A stretch of 64,000 nucleotides of DNA from Paenibacillus phyllosphaerae. GTDB taxonomy: Bacteria > Bacillota > Bacilli > Paenibacillales > Paenibacillaceae. The notes beneath the pieces are model-generated. The model saw only the letters and a program-made list of their open reading frames with translations. It made no database searches and was not told where the DNA came from. Location: contig NZ_JACHXK010000010.1 in the NCBI RefSeq assembly GCF_014192105.1, forward strand, positions 1 through 64,000, read 5' to 3'. This document shows, piece by piece, positions 18,203 through 26,590 of this stretch; the first letter of the stretch is position 1; the number at the start of each line of letters is the position of its first letter. The translations under genes were made by a program, and so were the position numbers.

Positions 18203-18232
18203 TTGACGCTGCAAGGGTGCTGCACGTAAGAT
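18203..18232 (+). promoter_or_regulatory. promoter of the rtcB (copy 1) leader
   Basis: TTGACG (18203-18208), 18 nt, TAAGAT (18227-18232). The same two hexamers with the same spacing stand before the second rtcB at 55136-55165. Transcription would start near 18240, ahead of a short ORF and a terminator. Confidence 0.5.
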
Positions 18233-18263
18233 AAGACTAACAAATCGAAGGGAGGCCAACAAA

Positions 18264-18344
18264 ATGATGGCAATTGTAGCGAACGTTAACCAATTGAATA
18301 CAACAGCCCATTTCTTTGGTCTCCACGGACTTTCTGCCTTTTAG
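18264..18344 (+). CDS. 26-residue leader peptide ORF before rtcB
   Basis: ATG with a perfect ribosome site (AAGGGAGG, 18249-18256). The peptide ends TTAHFFGLHGLSAF and stops 63 nt before a strong terminator. Part of its sequence, CCACGGACT near 18323, repeats the 5' arm of that terminator, so translation could affect hairpin choice. It may be a leader peptide that controls rtcB by attenuation. A chance ORF cannot be excluded. A similar ALFFG motif is in the ORF upstream of the second rtcB. Confidence 0.45.
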   Translation: MMAIVANVNQLNTTAHFFGLHGLSAF

Positions 18345-18407
18345 CGCACCTATACCAATCGCATGCCTGTTGGCAGCGGCGATGGAAGCGGCGCAAAGCG
18401 CAGCGAT

Positions 18408-18441
18408 AAGCCACGGACTTGAGAATGTCCGTGGCTTTTTT
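18408..18441 (+). terminator. intrinsic terminator between leader ORF and rtcB
   Basis: A perfect 11-bp stem (AAGCCACGGAC with GTCCGTGGCTT), an 8-nt loop and a T run. It lies about 120 nt upstream of rtcB and downstream of the leader promoter, the classic position of an attenuator. Confidence 0.85.
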
Positions 18442-18561
18442 GCGCGCTTTTTTAGCATCAGAGTTGACGTGGAGACTTTAAGAGGAGGTTGTTGCAGGTG
18501 AGGATGACGCTCAGTAATCGGTTGAAAACCCAAGCGAGAACGGATAACAGAAAGAGGTTTT

Positions 18562-19989
18562 ATGAACATGGAACAAACGTATTATCGGCAGGTGCAGCTG
18601 CCTTCGGGAGTCGTGCACGTCTACGCCGGCGATGAGATCTTTAATGGCCTGAATCATCAGGTGTTCACGATGGCCGGCAACAATTTGCAAATTCCGAATC
18701 AAACCTATATGAGCTACACCCCTGACGTCCATGTCGGCGTCGGCACTTGTATCGGAACGACGGCGGTGTGGGAAGCCGAGAGCGGCTATGTGTCCCCGTC
18801 GATCGTCGGCAGCGATATCGGCTGCGGCATGCGGGTTCATCTGACGAACCTGCGCAAGGAGGATGTGCGGGATGTGAAACTGCGGCGCAAGCTGGTGAAG
18901 ACGATCGAGAAATATTTGCCGGTCGAGGAGCATGCGCGCGGGCACTTCTCGGATATCCGGCTGGAGCAGATCGTCACGAAGGGTCTGCACGGCTTGCCGA
19001 AAAAATACATTCCGGACGGCTATACGCCGCGCAAAGCGACGTCGCTGACGCATGTGGAACGGAGCAAGTTTTATCTCGACGAAGAGGTGCTGAATAAGTT
19101 CCCCGACATCATCTGGCACCGGTCGCACCGGCAGTTGGGGACGCTCGGAGGCGGCAACCATTTCGTCGAGCTGCAGGTCATTGAGATCGCGGAAGAGAGC
19201 CGGGCCATTGCCGAAAGCTGGGGACTGTTCGACGGGCAGGTCGCGGTGATGATTCACTCCGGCTCGCGGGCCTGGGGCGGCGCGGTCAGCACGTATTGCA
19301 CGAGCGATATGGCCAAGGTGATGCGGCAGGAAGGGTACGGGACGGCGGATCCGAAGCTGGTCTATGCGCGGCTTGATCATCCGGTGGCGTACCAGTACGT
19401 GAACTTGATGTACAGCGCGCTGAACTACGCGGTCGTGAATCGCCATCTGATCGCCTATGCGGTACGCGAAGCATGCAAGGACGTGTTCGGCAGCAAGTTC
19501 GAGACGAAGACGCTGTATGACCTGATGCACAATTACGCATGGGAAGAGAAGCATGGGGACAACGCGTATTTCGTCCATCGCAAAGGCGCGACGCGGGCGC
19601 TCCCGAAAGACCATCCCGACAATCCGGCGCCGTATCTGGCAACGGGGCATCCCGCGCTTATCCCCGGCTCCATGGGGACCGCCTCGTATATTATGGTCGG
19701 GGACCAGGGCGGCGCGGACAATTATTACTCCATCTGTCACGGGGCAGGTCGGATTCGTTCCCGCAGCGCAACGAAGCGATTGGTGACGGTCGAAGAATTC
19801 GCGCAGGCGCTGCGGGTCGGGACGGACGAGGAGATCGTCGTCAACCAACGGTCGCTGGAGACGATCGTGGACGAATCGCCGCAAGCCTACAAGGACGTGG
19901 ATCAAATTATCGACAGTGTCGTCGGTGCAGGGCTCGCTCAGGTCGTAGCTAAGTGCAAGCCGCTGGCCACCGTGAAAGGAGCTTCATGA
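18562..19989 (+). CDS. rtcB: RNA-splicing ligase RtcB, copy 1
   Basis: 475 residues. RtcB joins RNA 2',3'-cyclic phosphate or 3'-phosphate ends to 5'-OH ends, using GTP and Mn. The signatures are present: SDIGCGMR with metal-binding Cys88, GGGNHF, MIHSGSRAWG, PGSMGT, and CHGAGR with the His393 that carries GMP. The N-terminal VHVGVGTCIGTTAVW block is shared with copy 2. The start may be ATG 18562 or the ATG two codons later at 18568, which is better spaced from AAAGAGG. The stop overlaps the start of the AAA gene (ATGA), so the two are translationally coupled. No archease gene is nearby. Confidence 0.95.
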   Translation: MNMEQTYYRQVQLPSGVVHVYAGDEIFNGLNHQVFTMAGNNLQIPNQTYMSYTPDVHVGVGTCIGTTAVWEAESGYVSPSIVGSDIGCGMRVHLTNLRKEDVRDVKLRRKLVKTIEKYLPVEEHARGHFSDIRLEQIVTKGLHGLPKKYIPDGYTPRKATSLTHVERSKFYLDEEVLNKFPDIIWHRSHRQLGTLGGGNHFVELQVIEIAEESRAIAESWGLFDGQVAVMIHSGSRAWGGAVSTYCTSDMAKVMRQEGYGTADPKLVYARLDHPVAYQYVNLMYSALNYAVVNRHLIAYAVREACKDVFGSKFETKTLYDLMHNYAWEEKHGDNAYFVHRKGATRALPKDHPDNPAPYLATGHPALIPGSMGTASYIMVGDQGGADNYYSICHGAGRIRSRSATKRLVTVEEFAQALRVGTDEEIVVNQRSLETIVDESPQAYKDVDQIIDSVVGAGLAQVVAKCKPLATVKGAS

Positions 19990-21284
19990 TTAAGCCGGTT
20001 AACCTTCAAGGGGATCAAATAATAACGCATGTGATCAGCGCAGAGGAGAGCAGCGACCGGACCTTATTCGTCATGCAGAACTTCAGCATCGCCATCAGCC
20101 GGATGAAACGGCTGTTGGAAGCGGGCGAAGGCTGGCAGTATGAGCTGTACACCAGCGAAAGCAATATCGACGATTGCTGGGACATGGTCGAGCAGGATCT
20201 GCTCAAAGGGAGCGATCGGATCGAGGTCGTCGCTCAAATCTATGAGTTCCTCGAATCCCGCTCGTTCTCGCTGCTGCAAGAGAATGTCCCTTTCTACACG
20301 AGTAAGACGAACCATCTGTTTCTGTACCCGCAATGGGGTACCGCGCTGGCGAGGGTTCCGGTCATGCGCCGGTACGGCATCGATCACGAGGACGTGATCT
20401 TCGCCGTGGACGATCAGCTGCTGAAGGAGTTTCTGGCGGATATGAAGCGGCGCCGCAGGGCGCTCGACCGCGAGCAGGTGACCGTGTTTACGGATGGGCA
20501 TGATGGAACGCAGCGCAAGCTGGAACCGATCACGGTGATGGTGGAGCGGGAGGAGGTCCTGATGGCTTCCGAGGTCAAACATGACATCTTCCGCTCGATC
20601 GACCGGTTCTTCGAGGAGGATCGGAGTTTCTTCGAGACATTCAACATCCCCTACAAGCGGGGGATCTTATTATATGGCAAACCCGGCAACGGGAAGACGA
20701 CGCTGGTGAAATCGATCGCCGGCAGCGTCAAGGCGCCAGTCGCGTACTGGCAAATTACCGAACATACGTGCAGCGATACGATTGAAGAGGTGTTCGAGGC
20801 GGCCGCGGCGATGGCCCCGATGGTCCTGGTCGTGGAGGACATCGATTCGATGCCGGAGCGTGCACGCTCGTATTTTCTCAATACGCTCGACGGGGCGACG
20901 TCGAAGGAAGGCATTTTTCTCATCGGGACGACGAACTATCCGGAGAAGATCGATCCGGCGCTCATGAACCGTGCCGGCCGATTCGACCGTGCCTACGAGA
21001 TCAAGCTGCCGGATGTGGGGCAACGCGGCGAATATTTGCATCGCAAAGGGATGCCGAAGCTGCTGGAGGTTGGAGAGCTAGAGGAACTAGCGCGGCTGAC
21101 CGAAGGGTTTTCTTTTGCCCAACTCAATGAGCTGTACGTGTCGGCGGCAATGGAATGGTACGAAGAGCGGACATTGAACGTACCGCGTCTGGTGAGCCGG
21201 TTGAAGGCGGATCTGCACAAGGGACGGACGCAGGAGTGGTTCCAGGATCAGACCGGCGGCCGGGTCGGCTTTGCGGCCATCTAG
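19986..21284 (+). CDS. AAA family ATPase linked to RtcB
   Basis: 432 residues. The N-terminal 200 residues are not recognised. The AAA module follows: Walker A LLYGKPGNGKTTL (Lys237), Walker B MVLVVEDIDS, sensor/second region FLIGTTNYPEKIDPALMNRAGRFDRAYE with likely arginine fingers, similar to BCS1/FtsH-type AAA domains. No protease domain or membrane segment is seen. It probably remodels or unfolds a protein or RNP partner; the tight overlap with rtcB (shared ATGA, ribosome site AAAGGAG inside the rtcB end) suggests that partner is RtcB or its RNA substrate. That role is inference. Confidence 0.87.
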   Translation: MIKPVNLQGDQIITHVISAEESSDRTLFVMQNFSIAISRMKRLLEAGEGWQYELYTSESNIDDCWDMVEQDLLKGSDRIEVVAQIYEFLESRSFSLLQENVPFYTSKTNHLFLYPQWGTALARVPVMRRYGIDHEDVIFAVDDQLLKEFLADMKRRRRALDREQVTVFTDGHDGTQRKLEPITVMVEREEVLMASEVKHDIFRSIDRFFEEDRSFFETFNIPYKRGILLYGKPGNGKTTLVKSIAGSVKAPVAYWQITEHTCSDTIEEVFEAAAAMAPMVLVVEDIDSMPERARSYFLNTLDGATSKEGIFLIGTTNYPEKIDPALMNRAGRFDRAYEIKLPDVGQRGEYLHRKGMPKLLEVGELEELARLTEGFSFAQLNELYVSAAMEWYEERTLNVPRLVSRLKADLHKGRTQEWFQDQTGGRVGFAAI

Positions 21285-21340
21285 GCGAGAATGAGATGTG
21301 CTACAGATGGAATAAGTATAGATGAAGAGGTGTAATTCAA

Positions 21341-21535
21341 GTGTCAATCTTACGATGGAGCGAAGAAACATGGCCTTCGTTCATGATACATGGCGAAACA
21401 TGCGCCAACCAGGAAAACGGCTATCAGGCCGTGAAGCCAGCAAGCGAGGGCGAGCAGATTAATGACGTAAGGCTATCAGTTGGAACCGCGGGTAAAGAGG
21501 CAGGTGCCTATGCGGGGCGCATTATAATGGATTAG
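21341..21535 (+). CDS. possible small protein (64 aa)
   Basis: An open frame from GTG 21341 with GAAGAGGTG upstream, ending 4 nt before a strong terminator. The product is unrecognised (begins MSILRWSEETWPSF, ends AGRIIMD), without signal peptide or membrane segment. The order ribosome site, short ORF, terminator copies the layout upstream of both rtcB genes, but the sequence is not clearly related. The remaining 240 nt up to the MATE gene hold nothing I recognise. Confidence 0.35.
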   Translation: MSILRWSEETWPSFMIHGETCANQENGYQAVKPASEGEQINDVRLSVGTAGKEAGAYAGRIIMD

Positions 21536-21539
21536 AATG

Positions 21540-21566
21540 ACGCTGCCGAAAGGCGGCGTTTTTTTG
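21540..21566 (+). terminator. terminator after the rtcB-AAA unit
   Basis: Stem ACGCTGCC with GGCGGCGT (one G-U), a GAAA-type loop and a run of eight Ts. Confidence 0.85.
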
Positions 21567-21807
21567 TCCAAAGCGTTGCCGTCTCGTTCGTGTAGAGCCG
21601 GTACTATCCTGATCGCCATAGGCGTAATGAGCATTCTCGCATTTCTTTATGTGCTGCTATCTTTTCAACTCGCATATCGTCTGTAAGCTTGACTGGTGCA
21701 GATTGCTAAGAAACATTGCAGCCCGTGAACATTTCTGCGAACGGATCTGACGAAGTATGTTATTATAGTAAACACTTAAGCACTACACTATTTCAGTAGA
21801 AAAGAAT

Positions 21808-23205
21808 GTGATAGCCGTGGCGCAATCGCAAGTACGGGTTCGAACCCACCGATGGTTGGACAAATATTTGTCCGGCGCCTCGATGGATTATAGAAAAGTG
21901 ATCGCGCTATTCCTTCCGATCTTGATCGATCAGGCGTTTATCATCGGGCTGAATCTGGTGAATACCGCGATGATCAGCTCTTCGGGCGTAGCGGCGGTCA
22001 GCGCCGTCAGTACCGTGGATTCGCTGAACGTGTTCCTGGTGAACGTGTTCGTCGCCATCGCTACGGGCGGAACCGTCATTGTTGCCCAGTACAAGGGGAG
22101 CGGCAATGATTCCATGGTGTCCAAGGCGGCAGGTGCGAGCATCGCGGCCGTATCCTTGTGCGCGTTAGGGATCGGACTGCTAGTGATGGCATTGCATGGT
22201 CCGCTGCTCAGGCTGCTCTTAGGTTCTGCTCCCTCGGACGTGATGGATAACGCGAGGGTGTACTTGATCGGCAGCTGTACGTCGTTCCTGGGGATCGGCA
22301 TCGTACAGGCGGTCAGCGCCGTGATGCGGGGAATCGGGAAATCGCGGGTATCTCTGTTCTTATCTTTAATTATGAATGTGTCCTATGTGCTCTTGAACGT
22401 CATCTTGATTACGCTCATGGATATGGGCGTGCTGGGCATGACGATCGCGGTGAACGTGGCCCGGTTCGGTGCGGCGATCTGCGCGGTCTTGTATATCTTG
22501 AAGTGGGACGTCTCGCTGCATCTGCGTCTGGCGGAGCTGTTCCATGTGCAATGGGTCATGTTGAAAAAGATTATGACGATCGGCCTTCCGTTCGCGGCCG
22601 AGCAGATGTTCTTCAACGGCGGCAAAATGCTGACGCAGGTGTTCATCGTCAGCCTGGGCACCTATGCGATCGCCACGAATGCGATCAGCGGCACGATCGC
22701 GATGGTGTACCAGATACCGGCCGTCGCCATGTCGATCACCTTGGTCACGGTCGTCGGCCAATGCATCGGGGCGAAGAATATCGAGGATGCGCGGAAGTTC
22801 ATCCGCTCGTTCCTATGGCTGGGCACGTATTCGTTCATCCTCATGACGATCATACTGCTGCCGCTGTTCCATCCGATGGTCAGTCTGTTCAATCCGCCGG
22901 AAGAAATCGTGGACGATATCTTCTGGGTGGTGCTGATCAACGCCATTGCGCAGATTCCGTTATGGTCGATCAGTTTCATCCTGCCTTCGGGTCTGCGGGC
23001 AGCCGGCGACTCGCGCTTTACCTCGATCACGTCGATGCTGTCGATGTGGCTGTTCCGGATCGTACTCGGGTACGTGCTCGGCATTACGCTCGGTTACGGC
23101 ATCATCGGCGTATGGTTCGCGATGAACAGCGAATGGGGCGTGCGAGGAGCATTATTCCTCTGGCGATACAGAGGGAAGAAGTGGTACGCGCATAAATTGG
23201 TGTAA
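21808..23205 (+). CDS. MATE family efflux transporter
   Basis: 465 residues with about 12 hydrophobic segments in two related halves. It should export cationic drugs or metabolites across the membrane in exchange for H+ or Na+. Visible family features: FLPILIDQAFIIGLNLVNTAMIS at the first helix, an internal repeat start GLPFAAEQMFFNGGKM in the second half, and VTVVGQCIGAKN. The start is taken at GTG 21808 (GTG 21817 is possible); the ribosome site is weak. It stands alone between two terminators. Substrate unknown. Confidence 0.88.
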   Translation: MIAVAQSQVRVRTHRWLDKYLSGASMDYRKVIALFLPILIDQAFIIGLNLVNTAMISSSGVAAVSAVSTVDSLNVFLVNVFVAIATGGTVIVAQYKGSGNDSMVSKAAGASIAAVSLCALGIGLLVMALHGPLLRLLLGSAPSDVMDNARVYLIGSCTSFLGIGIVQAVSAVMRGIGKSRVSLFLSLIMNVSYVLLNVILITLMDMGVLGMTIAVNVARFGAAICAVLYILKWDVSLHLRLAELFHVQWVMLKKIMTIGLPFAAEQMFFNGGKMLTQVFIVSLGTYAIATNAISGTIAMVYQIPAVAMSITLVTVVGQCIGAKNIEDARKFIRSFLWLGTYSFILMTIILLPLFHPMVSLFNPPEEIVDDIFWVVLINAIAQIPLWSISFILPSGLRAAGDSRFTSITSMLSMWLFRIVLGYVLGITLGYGIIGVWFAMNSEWGVRGALFLWRYRGKKWYAHKLV

Positions 23206-23212
23206 CGATACG

Positions 23213-23250
23213 AGGAGCGGTTTCCCGGGTGGGCATCCGCTCCTTCTTTT
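23213..23250 (+). terminator. terminator of the MATE gene
   Basis: 8-bp stem AGGAGCGG with CCGCTCCT, a 16-nt loop and TCTTTT. Confidence 0.7.
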
Positions 23251-23309
23251 GTCCCCAAAATGTATGTTAAGGCAGATACAGGAAACAGTAAGAGTGGAGG
23301 TGCGAAGAC

Positions 23310-23954
23310 GTGGATAAAGGACAAGCGCAACATTTCGAACAGATCAGGCAAGCTAAAATTGAAGAATCCCAAACCATTCAAGACTACTGGCTTCAACATT
23401 CCAATATGGGAACGTGGCAATTCTGGCTGCTTGCCACGCTGTTCCTCGTTCCCCTAGCTGTGCTCCTATGGAAGATGGATCGGCGCAAGGCATTCCTGCT
23501 CGGCTTCTTCGGATTAAATGTTCATATCTGGTTCAGTTATATCGATACATACGGAGTCGAGCATGGTGCGTGGGGATATCCGTTCAAAATCATGCCGTAC
23601 TTGCCGGAAAGCATTACGCTTGATACCTCGTTGGTACCCGTCTCGTTCATGCTGCTCTACCAATGGTGTCTCCATAGGAGATGGAATTTCTATTGGTGCG
23701 GTGCGGGACTATGTGCGGCGTACGCATTTGGCCTCAAACCGATTTTCGTGCAAATGGACTTGTTCCGCATGTATAAGGGGATGAACTTCTTCTACTTGTA
23801 TCTGCTCTATTTGCTTGTGTTTGCGCTTGCGATCGGCTTCACTGCATTATTCATCGCTTTGAATAAACATGGCAATAACGAAGCGGGTAATGATTCTTGG
23901 ATCGTGAAACTGCCGGGACGAAATTCATTCCGCGTCAAAACGAAACAACGATAG
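23310..23954 (+). CDS. CBO0543 family integral membrane protein, copy 1
   Basis: 214 residues from a GTG start with GTGGAGG upstream. Five to six hydrophobic helices, with conserved-looking stretches WQFWLLATLFLVPLAVLLW, MPYLPESITLDTSLVPVSFMLLYQW and a basic, cytoplasmic C-tail. This resembles the CBO0543 family found in spore-forming Firmicutes; function unknown. A second member is at 61376-61957, with the same helix order and a VYQW or LYQW motif. Confidence 0.75.
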   Translation: MDKGQAQHFEQIRQAKIEESQTIQDYWLQHSNMGTWQFWLLATLFLVPLAVLLWKMDRRKAFLLGFFGLNVHIWFSYIDTYGVEHGAWGYPFKIMPYLPESITLDTSLVPVSFMLLYQWCLHRRWNFYWCGAGLCAAYAFGLKPIFVQMDLFRMYKGMNFFYLYLLYLLVFALAIGFTALFIALNKHGNNEAGNDSWIVKLPGRNSFRVKTKQR

Positions 23955-23975
23955 CGGCCACAACAGCAGCTCACA

Positions 23976-24022
23976 ACGGTAGTTCACGACTTGCGCTTCA
24001 AGTCTTGGATTACCGTTTTTTT
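23976..24022 (+). terminator. terminator of the CBO0543 gene
   Basis: Stem ACGGTA with TACCGT enclosing an inner GACTTG/CAAGTC hairpin, followed by seven Ts. Confidence 0.75.
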
Positions 24023-24156
24023 GTAACCGTAACATGTACTGGTCGATAAGCGGATTTCCTGCTGCATGTGGTTTGCAATCCCGTTGTCCATGCGAGTAAG
24101 ATGTGGGGTAGAAGTTAGGAATCCTGCATGTAATTAGGACATGCAGAGGAAGCAAG

Positions 24157-25173
24157 GTGAAGAAGATGAAAGTTAGAATTGGGTTTCGAACGATGAAGAC
24201 GGCGATCGGGGTGACGCTCTCGATTCTGATCGCGCAGTCGCTGGGGCTCGACTATTTCTCCGCGGCCGGCATACTGACGCTGCTCTGTATCCAGAAGTCG
24301 CGCAAGCAGTCGTATTCGGCGGCCATAAGCCGCGCGATGGCGTGCGTGAGCGGGTTATTCTACTCCAGCTTGTTATTCGAGGTTATCGGCTATTATCCAT
24401 ATACGTTCCTGTTGCTGCTGCTGTCGTTTATCCCGTTCTGCGTCTGGCTCGGCATCCAAGAGGGGATTGCGAGCAGCATCGTCATCGTGATGCATGTGTA
24501 TATGCATCGCGAACTGTCGGACGCTTTCTTCCTCAACGAGGTGTTGGTCGTCGCGATCGGCCTTGGGGTTGCGCTCGTCATTAACTGGTATATGCCAAGC
24601 ATCGATAAGGAGATGAACGGTTACCGGCGCGAGATCGATCGGCTCATTACGCAGATTCTGCACGAGATTGCGCAATATCTGCGGAACAGGGATACGCTGT
24701 GGGACGGGAAAGAAGTGCTGGAGCTTAACGATAAGTTGACCAAAGCGCGGCGGATTGCGCTGCTCGACGCGGAGAACAGCCGCGGCGGCAAAAAAGGAAG
24801 CAGCTATGCCCAACATTTCGAGGCCAAGCAGCGGCAGTTCGAGCTGATCGAACGGATGCTGCCGTTCGTGCCCCGGATTAATGCGCCGATGGAGCAGGGG
24901 GCAAGGATCGGGGAGTTCATTGAGCTGGTGAGCTCGAATTTGGATAATCAGAGCCAGGCGGAGCATTACCATGAGATGCTGCGCGGCATCCGTGAATACC
25001 ACAAGCTGCTGCCGCTGCCCGAATCGCGGGAAGAGTTCGAGAACAGAGCCAATCTGTTCGCATTCGCCAATGAGCTCGAACGCTTCGTCGATACGATCCG
25101 CAGCGGCAGCAAGTGGGAGGAGGCGAACGCAGCGGTTATTCGGCTGCGGAGGCGTTCCTCGGAATCAAAGTAA
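24157..25173 (+). CDS. aromatic acid exporter family protein (ArAE_1)
   Basis: 338 residues. The N-terminal half holds about five membrane helices, starting with TAIGVTLSILIAQSLGLDYF and LTLLCIQKSRKQSY, typical of the ArAE_1 (YgaE/YqjA-like) group. The C-terminal half is a soluble helical domain with a conserved FENRANLFAFANELERF ending. The family is grouped with exporters of aromatic carboxylic acids, but most members are uncharacterised. GTG 24157 follows AGAGGAAG; ATG 24166 is the alternative. The last 38 nt overlap the convergent cupin gene. Confidence 0.82.
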   Translation: MKKMKVRIGFRTMKTAIGVTLSILIAQSLGLDYFSAAGILTLLCIQKSRKQSYSAAISRAMACVSGLFYSSLLFEVIGYYPYTFLLLLLSFIPFCVWLGIQEGIASSIVIVMHVYMHRELSDAFFLNEVLVVAIGLGVALVINWYMPSIDKEMNGYRREIDRLITQILHEIAQYLRNRDTLWDGKEVLELNDKLTKARRIALLDAENSRGGKKGSSYAQHFEAKQRQFELIERMLPFVPRINAPMEQGARIGEFIELVSSNLDNQSQAEHYHEMLRGIREYHKLLPLPESREEFENRANLFAFANELERFVDTIRSGSKWEEANAAVIRLRRRSSESK

Positions 25174-25609
25174 AGTCGTCATAATGGAACCCTGGCGCGA
25201 CGACGCAGGAGACGAACACCGGCTCCTCGCCCAGCGGTTCCGCTTTCTGCCAGACGCCGGCGGGGATCAGCACTTGCGGCAGTTGTCCGCTTGCGATATC
25301 GAGGCCCAGAATGAATTCCTCCCCGTCCTCAGGCGAATCGCCGGAACCGCCCAGCGTCAGGCGCAGCGGGCTGCCGGAATGGTAGAGCCACAGCTCGTCC
25401 GACAGAACGACGTGCCAATCGGAGGTCTCGTCTTCATGCAGCAAGAAGTAGATCGACGTTGCGGCAGGGCGGGGACCGGAATATTTGCCTCCCAGCACCT
25501 CTTTGGAAATTTGGAAATTCGCTTTCCACAGCTCTTTGTACCAACCGCCCTCGACATGGGGATGCAGGCCAAGCTGCTCGATCAATGGGGAACGCTTCGG
25601 CGTTGTCAT
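25136..25609 (-). CDS. DUF985 cupin family protein
   Basis: 157 residues. Matches the Cupin_5/DUF985 pattern: HPHVEGGWYKELWKA at the start, AATSIYFLLHEDETSDWH, SDELWLYHSGSPLRL, VLIPAGVWQKAE and VVAPGFHYDDF. A metal-binding beta-barrel is expected; the reaction is unknown. ATG is preceded by AGAGGAGAG. Tail-to-tail overlap with the ArAE gene; downstream of the WYL pair on the same strand, but separated by 84 nt with an A/T-rich hairpin. Confidence 0.83.
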   Translation of the reverse strand: MTTPKRSPLIEQLGLHPHVEGGWYKELWKANFQISKEVLGGKYSGPRPAATSIYFLLHEDETSDWHVVLSDELWLYHSGSPLRLTLGGSGDSPEDGEEFILGLDIASGQLPQVLIPAGVWQKAEPLGEEPVFVSCVVAPGFHYDDFTLIPRNASAAE

Positions 25610-25693
25610 GCTCTCATTCTCTCCTCTTCCACAACATTAACGTGCTATCTTGTAACGATAGTGAAAAAAAAGCGGAATTGCAACCCCGGAAGG

Positions 25694-26590
25694 CTAAGAG
25701 GCCGTACCGTCCCCGATCGCTTCCGGCGTGTGCGCATCCGCTAAACTCGCTTCTTCCAGGCCGGATTCGGCCGTCCCATCTGCTTCACTCACGACACCAT
25801 ACCGCGCCAGCGCCTTCGTCGCAGACTCATACATGCGCTGTTGGAAGTAGGCGCCTTCCACCACCTTCACCCGCATGCCGAGAAAACGGATTTTGGACCG
25901 CAAATAATCGTTCTCGTCTGCCGGAAAATTGAGCGTAATCCGGTACGTATCTGCCGCATCGTTGTAGGCGACATCCTTATCAAAGCAAGAGAAGGCGTAT
26001 AGAATCCGGGACAACTCCTTGTTATACGCCGGAACGACTTCAACCGTTACCTGCTCTTTGCGCACATGCTGCATGACGGCAAGACGTTTCATGACCGCAA
26101 TGGCGGTTCGGGGCGGCACGGTCATCGGCTCGACTTCGATAATGTTGGCAAGCTTCGTGGCCATCCACGAACGGCGCCGTAAGTGATACCAGAGCACATA
26201 CCACTCGCGCTTCACCATCGAATATTCGAGCTGGTAAGGGAAGCCGCGCTCATGGCGCTGCACGCGCCCGTTGCGCAGCCGGAAGGTGAGCCGGAAGCCG
26301 GATTGCCCGGACAGCATTCGCCTCAGAACGCGCAGCAGCGGGTGATAGACCTGCACCTCCGCGCTGCGGGCCTTCTCCTGCAGCGCCGGAGCCGTATCGA
26401 GCGCCCCGTCGTCGCCTGCCAGCAAGGCGATCAGCTTCCTGTGCGTCTCCGGGTCAAGCGCGTCTGCCGCAGCCGGATGGTGCAGCATCGTGCGGAGCCA
26501 GGCGCGCTCGTGGCGGGTGAGGGCGATCGCGCCGGCATCCCGGATGCGGGAGAGCACCTGATAGTTGAACACTTTCTCAAATAGGCTCAT
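25694..26590 (-). CDS. WYL domain-containing protein (short)
   Basis: 298 residues. The WYL ligand-binding domain spans the middle: LEYSMVKREWYVLWYHLRRRSWMATKLANI matches the motif that gives the family its name, followed by a C-terminal extension region (RFLGMRVKVVEGAYFQQRMYESA). No clear DNA-binding helix-turn-helix is visible at the N-terminus. WYL domains often sense nucleic-acid ligands and control stress or defence genes. The gene overlaps the long WYL gene upstream by 14 nt, so the pair is translated together and may form a heteromeric regulator. Confidence 0.85.
   Translation of the reverse strand: MSLFEKVFNYQVLSRIRDAGAIALTRHERAWLRTMLHHPAAADALDPETHRKLIALLAGDDGALDTAPALQEKARSAEVQVYHPLLRVLRRMLSGQSGFRLTFRLRNGRVQRHERGFPYQLEYSMVKREWYVLWYHLRRRSWMATKLANIIEVEPMTVPPRTAIAVMKRLAVMQHVRKEQVTVEVVPAYNKELSRILYAFSCFDKDVAYNDAADTYRITLNFPADENDYLRSKIRFLGMRVKVVEGAYFQQRMYESATKALARYGVVSEADGTAESGLEEASLADAHTPEAIGDGTAS

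Noticed and set aside
18511-19905. 464-codon minus-strand frame opposite rtcB
   Set aside because: The same type of shadow recurs opposite the second rtcB, as expected for a by-product of rtcB codon use.
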